Translations under genes and position numbers: made by a program
Shown here: positions 36,674 through 45,348 of the stretch, piece by piece
How the letters are laid out: each line of letters opens with the position of its first letter
Numbering within the stretch: the first letter of the stretch is position 1
Source of the DNA: JBAXRT01 sp037131065
GTDB taxonomy: Bacteria; Bacteroidota; Bacteroidia; Bacteroidales; FEN-979
NCBI GenBank assembly: GCA_037131065.1
Contig: JBAXRT010000003.1
Span: 1 to 52,927, forward strand
Direction: 5' to 3'
Length of the DNA stretch: 52,927 bases
Notes under the pieces: model-generated
Databases searched by the model: none
What the model saw: only the letters and a program-made list of their open reading frames with translations
Told to the model about the DNA's origin: nothing

Positions 36674-37529
36674 CTTGATCCTCCCTGGTTTCGTTTTTCT
36701 TGGTTGCTTGCTGGATACCCAGTAAAAGGGCTGGTACCAGGACGAAGATCGAAGGGACGCTGTAGAGGAAGCCCTTCGATAACGCCGGGTAGGAAGATTT
36801 CTGGAGGTTGGTCTTTAAACCGAGCTCACCGAAAGGCACTGGCGAAAGCATCATCCATCCCGTTCCGCCGGCATCATGTTCGCCGTAGATCTGGTCGTGG
36901 TAAAGTTCAGGTTTCTCATAGATCCTTCTCCTGGCCTCGCGGATCAGTTCACGCCGCTTTCCATACATCAGCGCCTCGTTCGGGCAGTTCTGTACACAGG
37001 CGGGTGCTTCACCGATCTTGAGTTTTTCGTAACACATCGAGCACTTTTGGATCTTTGGATTGGCACTGTGGTATTCGAATTTTGGGATGTCGAACGGACA
37101 GGATACCATGCAATAGCGGCATCCCATGCATTTTTCGCCACGCCAGATCACCGGGCCCACTTTGGTCTTGTGCATGGCCTGGGTAAGACAGGCTGCGGCA
37201 CAGGCCGGTTCGTTACAATGCATGCATTGTGTCTTCATGAAGACGGTGCCCTTGGTGGTCTTGAATTCGTTCACGACCGTATTGCGGGTATCGCTGGTCC
37301 GTCGTGGACCCTTGATATCTTTTGCCGGCTCGGGCAGGGGCAGCCCGTTGGCGTCGGCGCAGTCATACTCGCAGCCCCGGCAGCCTTTGCAACGGGCGGC
37401 ATCATAGAGAACCCCGCGGAACTCTATGGCCGTTTCACCGGAAGGAGCCGCCTGCATCTCGTTCCCGATGGCAAGCGTTGCTCCCGTCGCCGCAACTACC
37501 TTGAAAAAATTTCTTCGATTGATTCCCAT
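36663..37529 (-). CDS. HybA-like four-cluster ferredoxin subunit, Tat-exported
   Basis: A 288-residue protein. A twin-arginine signal (INRRNFFKVV) exports it folded to the periplasm. Four Cys sets for [4Fe-4S] clusters follow: CKGCRGCEYDC, CMHCNEPACAAAC, CMGCRYCMVSC and CSMCYEKL..ACVQNC. A C-terminal membrane helix (SIFVLVPALLLGI) anchors it, as in HybA. It passes electrons between a periplasmic partner and the quinone-binding HybB-like subunit. It lies 41 bases after the binding-protein/GcvH-like gene. Confidence 0.93.
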   Translation of the reverse strand: MGINRRNFFKVVAATGATLAIGNEMQAAPSGETAIEFRGVLYDAARCKGCRGCEYDCADANGLPLPEPAKDIKGPRRTSDTRNTVVNEFKTTKGTVFMKTQCMHCNEPACAAACLTQAMHKTKVGPVIWRGEKCMGCRYCMVSCPFDIPKFEYHSANPKIQKCSMCYEKLKIGEAPACVQNCPNEALMYGKRRELIREARRRIYEKPELYHDQIYGEHDAGGTGWMMLSPVPFGELGLKTNLQKSSYPALSKGFLYSVPSIFVLVPALLLGIQQATKKNETREDQDDE

Positions 37530-37570
37530 AATGGTAGCATTAGTTTTTGGTTGATGAAGGTTGATGATGA

Positions 37571-39265
37571 TTAGTTTGCTGTGTCAATAAATCTCGTCTG
37601 GAATTCCTCCCATACCTCCGGTCCCATGTCGGCCAGGATGTGGTCCTTCATAGCGCCACCGTCCTGCAGCACTACGCTGGCGTACCCTGGAGTATTGCCC
37701 CTCAGCGTGATGGCGAGAAAATCCTTCAGGCGGGTGAACTCCTGGTTCAGCCAGGCCTTGTACTTGTCGGCCATGTTCATGAACTGGATCTCACGGAGCC
37801 AGTTCGACGGCTCAATGCGGTAGATCCAACCGTCGGCATAGGGTGAAGTGTTGAGGGCGGAAGAGTTTGCTGAAAGGGCACCGTTCGATTCCATGATTGT
37901 TCCCGTGATCGGGGAGTAGATGTTCAGCTGCTTTCCCTTCTGGATGATCGAGAGCACTATATCGCCCTTACGGACCTTTTCACCGGGATTCTTCATCTCG
38001 ATACGTGTGATCGGGCCGGTGATGTGCTGCAGGAAGTCGTCGATGCCTATCTTAACCTTCCCGTTCTCCTCCATGAAGGCCCAGGTATGACTCTTGTCGA
38101 AAAAGAGTCCTTTCGGGATTACCATCGAGTTCTCGTCGAAGATACCGTTGGCTTCAGCACTTCCCGGTTGCATGGAAGCCCTGTGGCCGCGTACGCGGCG
38201 CAGGACGAGGTCAACGATGATGCTCAGCACAAGGATCCCTGAAAAGATAAGGATCAGCAGCGTGGAGATGGGGATCCCGGCAAATTCACTGCCGCCGGCG
38301 ACTACCGCTGGACTCAGCCTGTTGACGGCCATCTGGCGCTCATTGTAGCCAAGATCGGAATATCCGAATGCTCCCAGGAAACGCTGCCCGTCGGTGAGGA
38401 GCCAGTTCATGAAAGCCACCTCAACCTCGCCCGAAGGTTCACTCGGGGCGACGGTGAAGATGTCACTGCTCAGGGCCTTCGGGAATTTTCCGATCCATAC
38501 CCCGCGGGTGAAGCTCTCGGGAGTGGCATAAATATCTTCCATATAATCAAGCCTGCCGTTTGCGTTCTTGTCGAGCGGCAATATTTTGATGTTTCCGGTA
38601 AATTTCCTGCCAGAGGGGTCAACAACACATGAAAGATTGCAGAATCCGATGGCATTGGGATCAGCCTGGATGGCTGCGATCATGTCGCGTTCGTTCATCG
38701 TCTTCAACCCGGCGATCTTCTCCTGGGCAACACCGGTGAACCTTGAAATACCATTTGAAACCAGCCCGTCGTCCGACATATAAAGATGGAGAGGGGAATC
38801 GTGGCGGCCCCCAAGGAGTGTTGTCCAGTTTTGGTTTGCCGGATCCTCCAGCAGCCTTTTCAGCGCATCGGAGGAGACCCCCTGCTTCATGATCTCGGCC
38901 AGGTAGGGATTTTCCTGGTTGATAACCGGCACCACAACGTCGCGGCCAACGACAAGCCTCCAGATCTGGTCATCCTTCACCGTGGAGTAATATCCGGCTG
39001 AGATAATGCTGATGTTTTTTTCGGACCGAAGGATCTTTTCGGGATTATTGTCGGTAATGTCGCTAACCTTGACCGTTGCCTGCGGGTTTACCCTTGAGAA
39101 CTCGGCTGCCCACCGGGAGGAGAGGTCAAACAGGTCGGGAGAGGTGTAAACGACGATGGAACCCGAGAGAGTGGATTGAACTTTCAGCCGGGTATCATCT
39201 GCGCGTAAAGAATTGCCGCTGAGAATGATGAACAGGCCGATTAAGATTGTGATACTGGTTTTCAT
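37571..39265 (-). CDS. Periplasmic binding protein (PstS-like) fused to a GcvH-like domain
   Basis: From ATG 39265 the protein has 564 residues. A signal peptide ends near LRAD (about 23). Residues 30-325 resemble a type II phosphate/molybdate-type binding protein (IVVYTSPDLFDLSSRWAAEF, AIGFCNLSC). A canonical EF-hand loop D232-K-N-A-N-G-R-L-D-Y-M-E243 lies in it. A membrane helix (about 332-355) with following Arg residues puts the C-terminal GcvH-like domain (about 385-490, KGKQLNIYSPITG) in the cytoplasm. The Tyr-minus-6 site is Gly and Tyr-minus-5 is Lys. The tail (VVLQDGGAMKDH) matches the other GcvH-like protein here. It is the first gene of the sigma-54-type operon. Confidence 0.8.
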   Translation of the reverse strand: MKTSITILIGLFIILSGNSLRADDTRLKVQSTLSGSIVVYTSPDLFDLSSRWAAEFSRVNPQATVKVSDITDNNPEKILRSEKNISIISAGYYSTVKDDQIWRLVVGRDVVVPVINQENPYLAEIMKQGVSSDALKRLLEDPANQNWTTLLGGRHDSPLHLYMSDDGLVSNGISRFTGVAQEKIAGLKTMNERDMIAAIQADPNAIGFCNLSCVVDPSGRKFTGNIKILPLDKNANGRLDYMEDIYATPESFTRGVWIGKFPKALSSDIFTVAPSEPSGEVEVAFMNWLLTDGQRFLGAFGYSDLGYNERQMAVNRLSPAVVAGGSEFAGIPISTLLILIFSGILVLSIIVDLVLRRVRGHRASMQPGSAEANGIFDENSMVIPKGLFFDKSHTWAFMEENGKVKIGIDDFLQHITGPITRIEMKNPGEKVRKGDIVLSIIQKGKQLNIYSPITGTIMESNGALSANSSALNTSPYADGWIYRIEPSNWLREIQFMNMADKYKAWLNQEFTRLKDFLAITLRGNTPGYASVVLQDGGAMKDHILADMGPEVWEEFQTRFIDTAN

Positions 39266-39632
39266 AGCTTCATTTTTTATCATTATAGTATATTGGGAAT
39301 CATTTGATGGAGATTTTCGTTCTGTTGATTTCTGCAACACTTTCTATTACAATAAAGGTGCCAAACTCGAAATCCTATTGTAATAAACTAAATAACAAAT
39401 ATATACCAACATATATGGTTTTTGTGAAAAATTACATAATATGATTAAAAATTCAACACAAAATTTTGAAATATGAATTAAATGATTATAAATCAGTATA
39501 TTTAACATTGGTGTATAAAAAATCAACAAGTGTTGAAAATATATACACAATATCTATTGTATTCTGTTTTGCCTTTTGTGTTAAAGAATGTTAAAAACAC
39601 GCTAACTTTATTCCCTTAAATTCCATTTTGAA
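39266..39632. other. AT-rich divergent promoter region
   Basis: The 367-base gap between the redox operon (minus) and the AsmA-like gene (plus) is very AT-rich, especially 39370-39600, and holds the sigma-54-type promoter at 39349-39363. The AT-rich stretch upstream of that promoter would suit DNA bending and activator sites. No coding sequence or RNA gene is apparent. Confidence 0.5.
39349..39363 (-). promoter_or_regulatory. Sigma-54-type promoter of the redox operon
   Basis: On the minus strand, TGGCAC-CTTTA-TTGT runs from 39363 to 39349. It matches the sigma-54 consensus TGGCAC-N5-TTGC with perfect spacing, differing only in the last base of the -12 element. Transcription would start near 39337, about 70 bases before the ATG at 39265. 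The NtrC-family activator encoded at 31469-32812 is the natural activator. Confidence 0.72.
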
Positions 39633-42524
39633 ATGAAAAAAATTCTTAAGATCTCTGCCATCACCTTCGGGGTGATTCTCTTCCTTCTGCTTGCGCTCCT
39701 CCTCACACCATTGCTATTTAAAGATAAAGTAGCCGAAGTCCTTAAGAACACCGCAAACAAATCGCTGCGAACCGAAGTGAATTTCTCCGGGATGGAGCTC
39801 TCATTCTTCCGCCACTTTCCCAACCTTACCGTCACACTCTCTGACCTAACCTTGAAGGCCTCCGCACCATTTACCGGTGATACGCTCATTGCAGCCCGCG
39901 ACATCTCTTTCGGGATTAATCTTAAAAGTCTCATAAAAGGCCCCATCGAGATCACACGTGTATATATAAACAAGGGAAAGATCATTCTGCAGTATAACGA
40001 AAAGGGAGCCTCCTCCTTCGACATCTTCCCGCCCTCTTCCTCCGATACCGCAAGCACAGACACTACAACCGGCATTGCGAAGTTCCAGGTCGAGAGTATC
40101 GCCTTCATCAAGACCGACTTCATCTATTCCGACCCCTCAATCCCACTCAAGGTGGTTGCCCATGGCATCAACTACCATGGCAAGAGCCTTCTTACCAACG
40201 ACATCCTCCGGCTCACCTCCCGGGTGCAGATCGATTCGCTCGACTGCATTTATAACCGTGTAGCCTTCATCAGGTCGAAACCGGTGCGAGCAAACCTCTC
40301 CACCCGCATCAACCTCAACTCATTCGAGATGAAGTTCGACAAGAACGATTTCTATATCAGGGATGTCCCCTTCGAATTCCGCGGGGAGTTCTCCTTCCGC
40401 AAAAAGGGGTACGACCTCTTTCTCTCCCTTTTCTCCATGCTGGGCGAGGAATACATCAGCGGCTCGGTAAGGCTCATCAGCGAGGAGAACCTCTGGCTCT
40501 TCGTCAAGACGGACATCAACCTCAACCTGGAACCCTGGAGCAAAGCCCTGGGCGTAAGCGACGTGGAACTCCGGGGACTCTTTTCGATGAAACTTAATGC
40601 CGAAGGGGAGTTCCGCACAGGGCAGAACCCTGACAGCCGCGAGCCCGACACCATCCCATTATCCATTCCCAATTTCACCCTCAACTCGAAACTGGTTAAC
40701 GGGTACTTCCATTATAAAAAGCTGCCCGAAGCCCTCACCGGGATCTCCTTTGTCCTCGACCTTTCAACAACGGGGAATGATTACAACAACCTGAAGATCC
40801 AACTTGAGGACCTGAAAGCCGGTTTCATGAAGAACAAGATTGAAGGCTTCTTTCGTCTCGACGGATTCAGGGATCTGCCAATCGAAGCCAATCTCTTTAC
40901 CACGGTGAACCTGGAAGAGCTGCGCCGGGTGATCCCCCTCGACAGCATCGATCTGAAAGGCATGCTCGAGCTGAACCTGTTTGCAAAGGGAAAGTATGCC
41001 CCAGAGAAGAAACTTTTCCCCGAAACACGGCTTTCCCTGAACATGACCGGAGGATCCATCCTCACGAAATATTATTCCCGTCCGGTGGAGAAGATCGAAG
41101 TATCGGCCACCGTCACCAACAACACAGGGAAGGTCGACGATACCAAGGTATCCATCGCAAAGGCTGGTTTCTCTTTTGAAAACAACCCTTTTGAGCTTAG
41201 AGGGGAGATCGCCAACCCGGAGAATCTCCGTTACGACCTGACCTCGAAAGGATCAATCGACCTGGCCCGGATCTACAAGCTCTTTGCCATGACCGGCATG
41301 GACCTGAAGGGTTACATTGGCACCGACCTTGCCCTGAAGGGTCGCCAGAGCGATGCATTGGCCGGGCGCATCGAAAAGCTCCACAACATGGGGAAGCTGG
41401 TACTCCGCGATATCGACTTTACTTCGGAATTCCTGCCAAAGCCACTGGTCCTCAAGTCGGGGATCTTCCGCTTCGAGAACGACAAAATCTGGTTCGAGAA
41501 GTTCAAAGCCCGCTACGGCGCCTCCGACATCACCCTCGACGGCTACCTCTCCAACATCGTGAACTATCTTCTTGCGAAGGAGCAGCCACTGAAGGGCAGC
41601 CTCACCTTTAAATCCGACTACCTCCTCGTGGATGAGTTCGAATCCCCGGCAGGGGCAGGAACAACGGTTGTTTCCGAAGAAACTGCGGGACCTTCAGGCG
41701 TCATCGTGATCCCGAAAGAGCTGGAAGTGGCCCTCAATGCCAAAATGAAGCGAGTCAGTTTCCGGAAACTGGAGCTGAAGGATCTCGCTGCCAGGGTGGA
41801 GGTAAAGAAAGGAATGCTCCTCCTCAAGGATATGAACTTTGAAGCGGCCGGGTGCAAAGTGGGCATGGAAGCCACCTATACAAGTATCACACCAGTGAAA
41901 GCCTTTTTCGACTTTACCGTCAAGGCGCAGGATTTCGATGTGAAACGGGCGTACAACGAGGTGGAGCTCTTCCGTAAGCTCTCCACAGTCGCTGGGAAAT
42001 GTGAAGGAATTATCTCTCTGGACTATGCCCTCAAAGGACAGATTGGTCCCGGGATGGGCCCGATCTATCCCTCGCTGGAGGGTGGGGGCGTGGTCACACT
42101 GAAAAAGGTGAAAGTGATGGGATACAAGATGCTTAACGCCATGGGCAGCAACCTTGGCAAGGAGAAGATAAAAAATCCCGAACTCACGAAAGTCGAACTA
42201 AAGACCACGATAAAGAACAATATCATAACCCTTGAAAAGGTGAAGATCAAAATGTCGGGTTTCCGCCTGAGGATCGCCGGGGAGACTAGCTTTGACGGTG
42301 GTCTCAACTTCAAAGCCCGGCTGGGGCTCCCGCCGCTTGGGATCATCGGCATCCCGATGCGCATTCTCGGAACCCAGGAGAACCCGAAGTTCAAATATGG
42401 CCACGGGAACCAGGATGAAGATCTCGACGAGAGCGTCTATACCGATGAGATCCCGCAGGAGATGATGGATAAGATCAAAAATGCGAAGGAGGAGGATCTC
42501 AAGGAAGATCCGGACCAGCAGTAG
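39633..42524 (+). CDS. AsmA-family protein
   Basis: A 963-residue protein with one N-terminal membrane helix (ISAITFGVILFLLLALLLTPLLF) followed by a long strand-rich periplasmic domain. The start KVAEVLKNTANKSLRTEVNFSGMELSFFRHFPNLTVTLSDLTL is typical of AsmA-like proteins, and the C-terminal FRLRIAGETSFDGGLNFKARL resembles the AsmA C-terminal block. AsmA/TamB relatives make a hydrophobic groove across the periplasm and are linked to phospholipid transport to the outer membrane. The C terminus is acidic. It is a single gene divergent from the redox operon. Confidence 0.85.
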   Translation: MKKILKISAITFGVILFLLLALLLTPLLFKDKVAEVLKNTANKSLRTEVNFSGMELSFFRHFPNLTVTLSDLTLKASAPFTGDTLIAARDISFGINLKSLIKGPIEITRVYINKGKIILQYNEKGASSFDIFPPSSSDTASTDTTTGIAKFQVESIAFIKTDFIYSDPSIPLKVVAHGINYHGKSLLTNDILRLTSRVQIDSLDCIYNRVAFIRSKPVRANLSTRINLNSFEMKFDKNDFYIRDVPFEFRGEFSFRKKGYDLFLSLFSMLGEEYISGSVRLISEENLWLFVKTDINLNLEPWSKALGVSDVELRGLFSMKLNAEGEFRTGQNPDSREPDTIPLSIPNFTLNSKLVNGYFHYKKLPEALTGISFVLDLSTTGNDYNNLKIQLEDLKAGFMKNKIEGFFRLDGFRDLPIEANLFTTVNLEELRRVIPLDSIDLKGMLELNLFAKGKYAPEKKLFPETRLSLNMTGGSILTKYYSRPVEKIEVSATVTNNTGKVDDTKVSIAKAGFSFENNPFELRGEIANPENLRYDLTSKGSIDLARIYKLFAMTGMDLKGYIGTDLALKGRQSDALAGRIEKLHNMGKLVLRDIDFTSEFLPKPLVLKSGIFRFENDKIWFEKFKARYGASDITLDGYLSNIVNYLLAKEQPLKGSLTFKSDYLLVDEFESPAGAGTTVVSEETAGPSGVIVIPKELEVALNAKMKRVSFRKLELKDLAARVEVKKGMLLLKDMNFEAAGCKVGMEATYTSITPVKAFFDFTVKAQDFDVKRAYNEVELFRKLSTVAGKCEGIISLDYALKGQIGPGMGPIYPSLEGGGVVTLKKVKVMGYKMLNAMGSNLGKEKIKNPELTKVELKTTIKNNIITLEKVKIKMSGFRLRIAGETSFDGGLNFKARLGLPPLGIIGIPMRILGTQENPKFKYGHGNQDEDLDESVYTDEIPQEMMDKIKNAKEEDLKEDPDQQ

Positions 42525-42530
42525 GCCTGG

Positions 42531-43079
42531 TTATAAGTATTTGTTGAACGAGCAGATCTGCTCCGTCGGTTTGCGAATCTTCTGCCGGATGTCGCTTTTG
42601 GCGGGATAACCCAGCGAAATGATCAGTTCAGCCCGCTTCTTTTTCGGGATCCCCAGCAGTTCTTTTACCTTAGGTTCGTCGAACCATCCCATGATGCAGG
42701 TGCCGAGACCCTCTTCGGTGGCCTGGAGGCAGAAATGTTCGGCCGCGATCCCCACATCCATCAGGGTATAGGGCTTGTCCTTGAGCACCGTTCCCAGCTT
42801 CGAGGTAAGGTTGGGCTCTTCGCGCACCAGCACGACCAGCACCGGCACCTGGCTGGTGAATTTGTTGAAGCCAAGCAACTTTGAGGTGGCCGCCTCAGCG
42901 ACTTTGTTTTTCAGTTCCGGGTCGGTCACCACCACGATCTTCCATGGCTGGGCGTTGCACGCCGACGGGGCCAGGCGCAGCGCCTCGATGCACCGGTCGA
43001 TCTTCTCCGCCTCCACAGGCCGGGTGGGGTCATACGCACGGGTGCTTTGTCGTTTTGATATTAGTTCAAGAAAAGTCAT
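42531..43079 (-). CDS. Nitroreductase-family FMN oxidoreductase
   Basis: A 182-residue protein. The N-terminal FMN-binding block SKRQSTRAYD and LRLAPSACNAQPWKIVVV are typical, followed by GIAAEHFCLQATEEGLGTC and the C-terminal IISLGYPAKSD. Such enzymes reduce nitro groups, quinones or flavins with NAD(P)H in the cytoplasm. It is convergent with the AsmA-like gene (six bases apart) and stands alone. The substrate cannot be told. Confidence 0.9.
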   Translation of the reverse strand: MTFLELISKRQSTRAYDPTRPVEAEKIDRCIEALRLAPSACNAQPWKIVVVTDPELKNKVAEAATSKLLGFNKFTSQVPVLVVLVREEPNLTSKLGTVLKDKPYTLMDVGIAAEHFCLQATEEGLGTCIMGWFDEPKVKELLGIPKKKRAELIISLGYPAKSDIRQKIRKPTEQICSFNKYL

Positions 43080-43095
43080 AGAGCAAAATTAAAGT

Positions 43096-43130
43096 AAATC
43101 TGAAATCTGAAATCCGAAATCTGAAATCAG
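43096..43130. repeat. Tandem heptamer repeat, unit AAATCTG x5
   Basis: Five consecutive 7-nt units (AAATCTG, AAATCTG, AAATCCG, AAATCTG, AAATCAG) lie just upstream of the nitroreductase start. They have no spacers and so are not CRISPR. Confidence 0.75.
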
Positions 43131-43200
43131 AAAGTTAATTTTTTTATATTTGATCCTTCATCACACCTAACCCAACTGTATATATTCCATCCATTCACTT

Positions 43201-43263
43201 CATCCCCCATCTCCCATCCCCTATCACGAATGACAAATGACCAATAACCAACATCCAATGACC
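43201..43263. repeat. Degenerate heptamer array, nine units in two word families
   Basis: The sequence divides exactly into nine 7-nt words: CATCCCC, CATCTCC, CATCCCC, TATCACG, AATGACA, AATGACC, AATAACC, AACATCC, AATGACC. The first four and last five words form two related families with no gap between them. The region is non-coding. The rest of the 43080-43388 gap has no recognisable gene. Confidence 0.65.
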
Positions 43264-43388
43264 AAGCCCCTGGTACCAGCCACTTTTTACCCATCATCGT
43301 TACCGGGGAATGAACTGTCCGGTCAAAGATTTACTGCAATAGTCGAAAACTCATATGAAAGTAGTTTATCCAAGCTTAACATCCTGAT

Positions 43389-44507
43389 ATGAAAACATTT
43401 TTGATATTTCTCATGTTTATCGCAGGATTAAACCCGACACTCCGGGCACAGCAGAAGAATCCTCAGGGCGACACGGTTAAAACCAGCAAAACAGGAATAT
43501 TGGTCGTAACGACAACCGTTGATCTGCAGGAAAACAGGGAGAAACCAGGGAACATCACAGGATCCGCAGATAAACAGGTGGCTGCATTGATTTTTCCCAT
43601 GGTTGATTCGATCGCCTCCCTGCGTCCGAAGCGAACCTCAAATCTTGTAGTGGTGGGCGATTACATTGTTTTAAGGATAGATAACAGGAACAGGTTTGAA
43701 GCCTTGCGCGATTCGCTGAAACGATCCAACCCGAAGGACTCAGTCAATGTGGTGATTCTTTATATCGACGGTAAACCCATCCCGGAAATCAGGGCAAACG
43801 AAAATCCGCAGTCGGGTGAATTTGTTTTTTACCTCGACAGGGATTCAAAAACGCTGCGCTCCTTCAATCCCTATTTCCCTTCGATGTTTTCGACCTGCAA
43901 CTTTAAATTCTCCCTTGGATTCAGGAATGGTCCGGTATTGCCGAACCGGGAGGGTTACCGGGGGACGACCGTCAGGATTTTGAGTGTCAGCGCCCTGGTT
44001 TCGGCCATCCTGCTGGTGGTGATCATCCTCGGGATCGTCGTCTTCCTGTCGCACAAAACCGACCTCATCCGCATCGGCGATAATAAAAGTCAGTTCAGCC
44101 TCGGACTCACGCAACTGATCTTCTGGACAGTGATCATCGCTTCATCCTATTTTTATCTATGGATCCTGAACAAAGAACCGGTCAGCATGGCGGATGGCAC
44201 TCTGATACTGCTTGGGATCAGTATTGCGACAACGACCGGATCAAAGCTTGTCGATTTCCGGCGTAAAACTCCCGTTCCCGTTCAGGTACCTTCGCGCGGA
44301 TTCTGGACCGACATTGCCTCGGATTCGCTGGGTTTTAGCGTACACAGGTGTCAAATGATCCTGTGGACGATCATTCTTTCGATCGTCTTCATCCAGAACG
44401 TGATCGTTCAACAGAAGATCCCCGACCTTGACCCGACCCTGCTTGCCCTGATGGGCATAAGTTCAGCCGGGTTCGTCGGACTAAAAACCATGGAAAATAA
44501 AGAATAA
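43389..44507 (+). CDS. Exported membrane protein of unknown function
   Basis: A 372-residue protein. A signal peptide (ending LRAQQ) is followed by a soluble outer domain (to about 195) and then about five membrane helices: AILLVVIILGIVVFL, LIFWTVIIASSYFYLWIL, MADGTLILLGISIATTTG, MILWTIILSIVFIQNVIV and DPTLLALMGISSAGFVGL. No recognised domain. The next gene, a methyltransferase, has its ATG 16 bases after the stop, so they are probably co-transcribed. Confidence 0.65.
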   Translation: MKTFLIFLMFIAGLNPTLRAQQKNPQGDTVKTSKTGILVVTTTVDLQENREKPGNITGSADKQVAALIFPMVDSIASLRPKRTSNLVVVGDYIVLRIDNRNRFEALRDSLKRSNPKDSVNVVILYIDGKPIPEIRANENPQSGEFVFYLDRDSKTLRSFNPYFPSMFSTCNFKFSLGFRNGPVLPNREGYRGTTVRILSVSALVSAILLVVIILGIVVFLSHKTDLIRIGDNKSQFSLGLTQLIFWTVIIASSYFYLWILNKEPVSMADGTLILLGISIATTTGSKLVDFRRKTPVPVQVPSRGFWTDIASDSLGFSVHRCQMILWTIILSIVFIQNVIVQQKIPDLDPTLLALMGISSAGFVGLKTMENKE

Positions 44508-44522
44508 TTGTTGAAAGGCGAA

Positions 44523-45284
44523 ATGAAACAGTGGTACCAACAACTCTTCGAAAACTACGCCCATAAATACGACAGCGAAAGCTTTATCAGAGGCACCATC
44601 GGCGAGTGTGATTTTATTGAAAAGGAGATCGGTTTTAATAAAAATGTCCGGATCCTTGATATCGGGTGCGGTACCGGGCGTCATGACATCGAACTTGCAA
44701 AGCGCGGATATCAGGTGACCGGGGCGGATCTGTCGGAAGGGATGCTGGCGCGGGCAAGGGAAAAAGCTGCAGAGGCCGGAGTGTCTATCGATTTCCGGAT
44801 GGGGGATGCGAGATGCCTTGACTTTAAAAACGAATTTGACCTTGTGATCATGCTCTGTGAGGGAGGCTTCCCGTTGATGGAGACCGACGAGATGAATTTC
44901 AATATTCTGAAAAGCGCCTCCAATGCCTTAAAGGAGAAAGGAAAGCTGATTTTCACCACGCTGAACGGACTCTTCCCGCTTTATCATTCGGTAAAGGATT
45001 TTCTGGAATCCGCGGCTAAAGAGGACCAGGCGACATACCATGAGAACCACTTCGACCTGATGACCTTCCGTGACACCAGCATTACAAAACTTACCGACGA
45101 CAGCGGAAATGAACTGGAGCTTGCGACCAGCGAGCGCTACTATGTACCGAGCGAGATCACCTGGCTGCTGAAGTCGCTCGGCTTTGCAACGGTTGATATT
45201 TACGGTGCAAAACTAGGCGCCTTCAGCCGGAATGACAAACTCACCACCGATGATTTTGAGATGCTGGTAATCGCTGAAAAATGA
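44523..45284 (+). CDS. Class I SAM-dependent methyltransferase
   Basis: A 253-residue protein from ATG 44523, chosen over the TTG at 44508 because an AAAGG ribosome-binding site lies five bases upstream. Motif I (RILDIGCGTGRHDIELAKRG), motif II (VTGADLSEGML) and the post-motif segment (FRMGDARCLDF) are clear, as is LVIMLCEGGFPLME for motif IV. This is the methyltransf_25/11 type with an unknown small-molecule or protein substrate. It follows the membrane-protein gene and is convergent with the metallo-beta-lactamase gene. Confidence 0.85.
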   Translation: MKQWYQQLFENYAHKYDSESFIRGTIGECDFIEKEIGFNKNVRILDIGCGTGRHDIELAKRGYQVTGADLSEGMLARAREKAAEAGVSIDFRMGDARCLDFKNEFDLVIMLCEGGFPLMETDEMNFNILKSASNALKEKGKLIFTTLNGLFPLYHSVKDFLESAAKEDQATYHENHFDLMTFRDTSITKLTDDSGNELELATSERYYVPSEITWLLKSLGFATVDIYGAKLGAFSRNDKLTTDDFEMLVIAEK

Positions 45285-45293
45285 ACGTGAAAT

Positions 45294-45338
45294 ATTTTCC
45301 GACATGTTACAAGGATTCTTCGATCCGGAAAATTTTTA
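45294..45338. terminator. Possible bidirectional terminator between convergent genes
   Basis: Arms ATTTTCCG (45294-45301) and CGGAAAAT (45326-45333) are perfect reverse complements around a 24-base loop, followed by TTTTAA on the plus strand. It stands between the convergent methyltransferase and metallo-beta-lactamase stops. The long loop makes it weak. Confidence 0.35.
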
Positions 45339-45348
45339 AGTACCTGAC

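Noticed and set aside
35438..37529. Ni-Fe hydrogenase operon
   Set aside because: HybA- and HybB-like subunits are present, but no large or small hydrogenase subunit or maturation genes appear in the window.
37571..39265. Phosphate ABC transporter binding protein (PstS)
   Set aside because: The fold is similar, but it is fused to a GcvH-like domain and there are no pst permease or ATPase genes.
43096..43263. Possible CRISPR array
   Set aside because: The units are 7 nt, contiguous and degenerate, with no spacers, and no cas genes are near.
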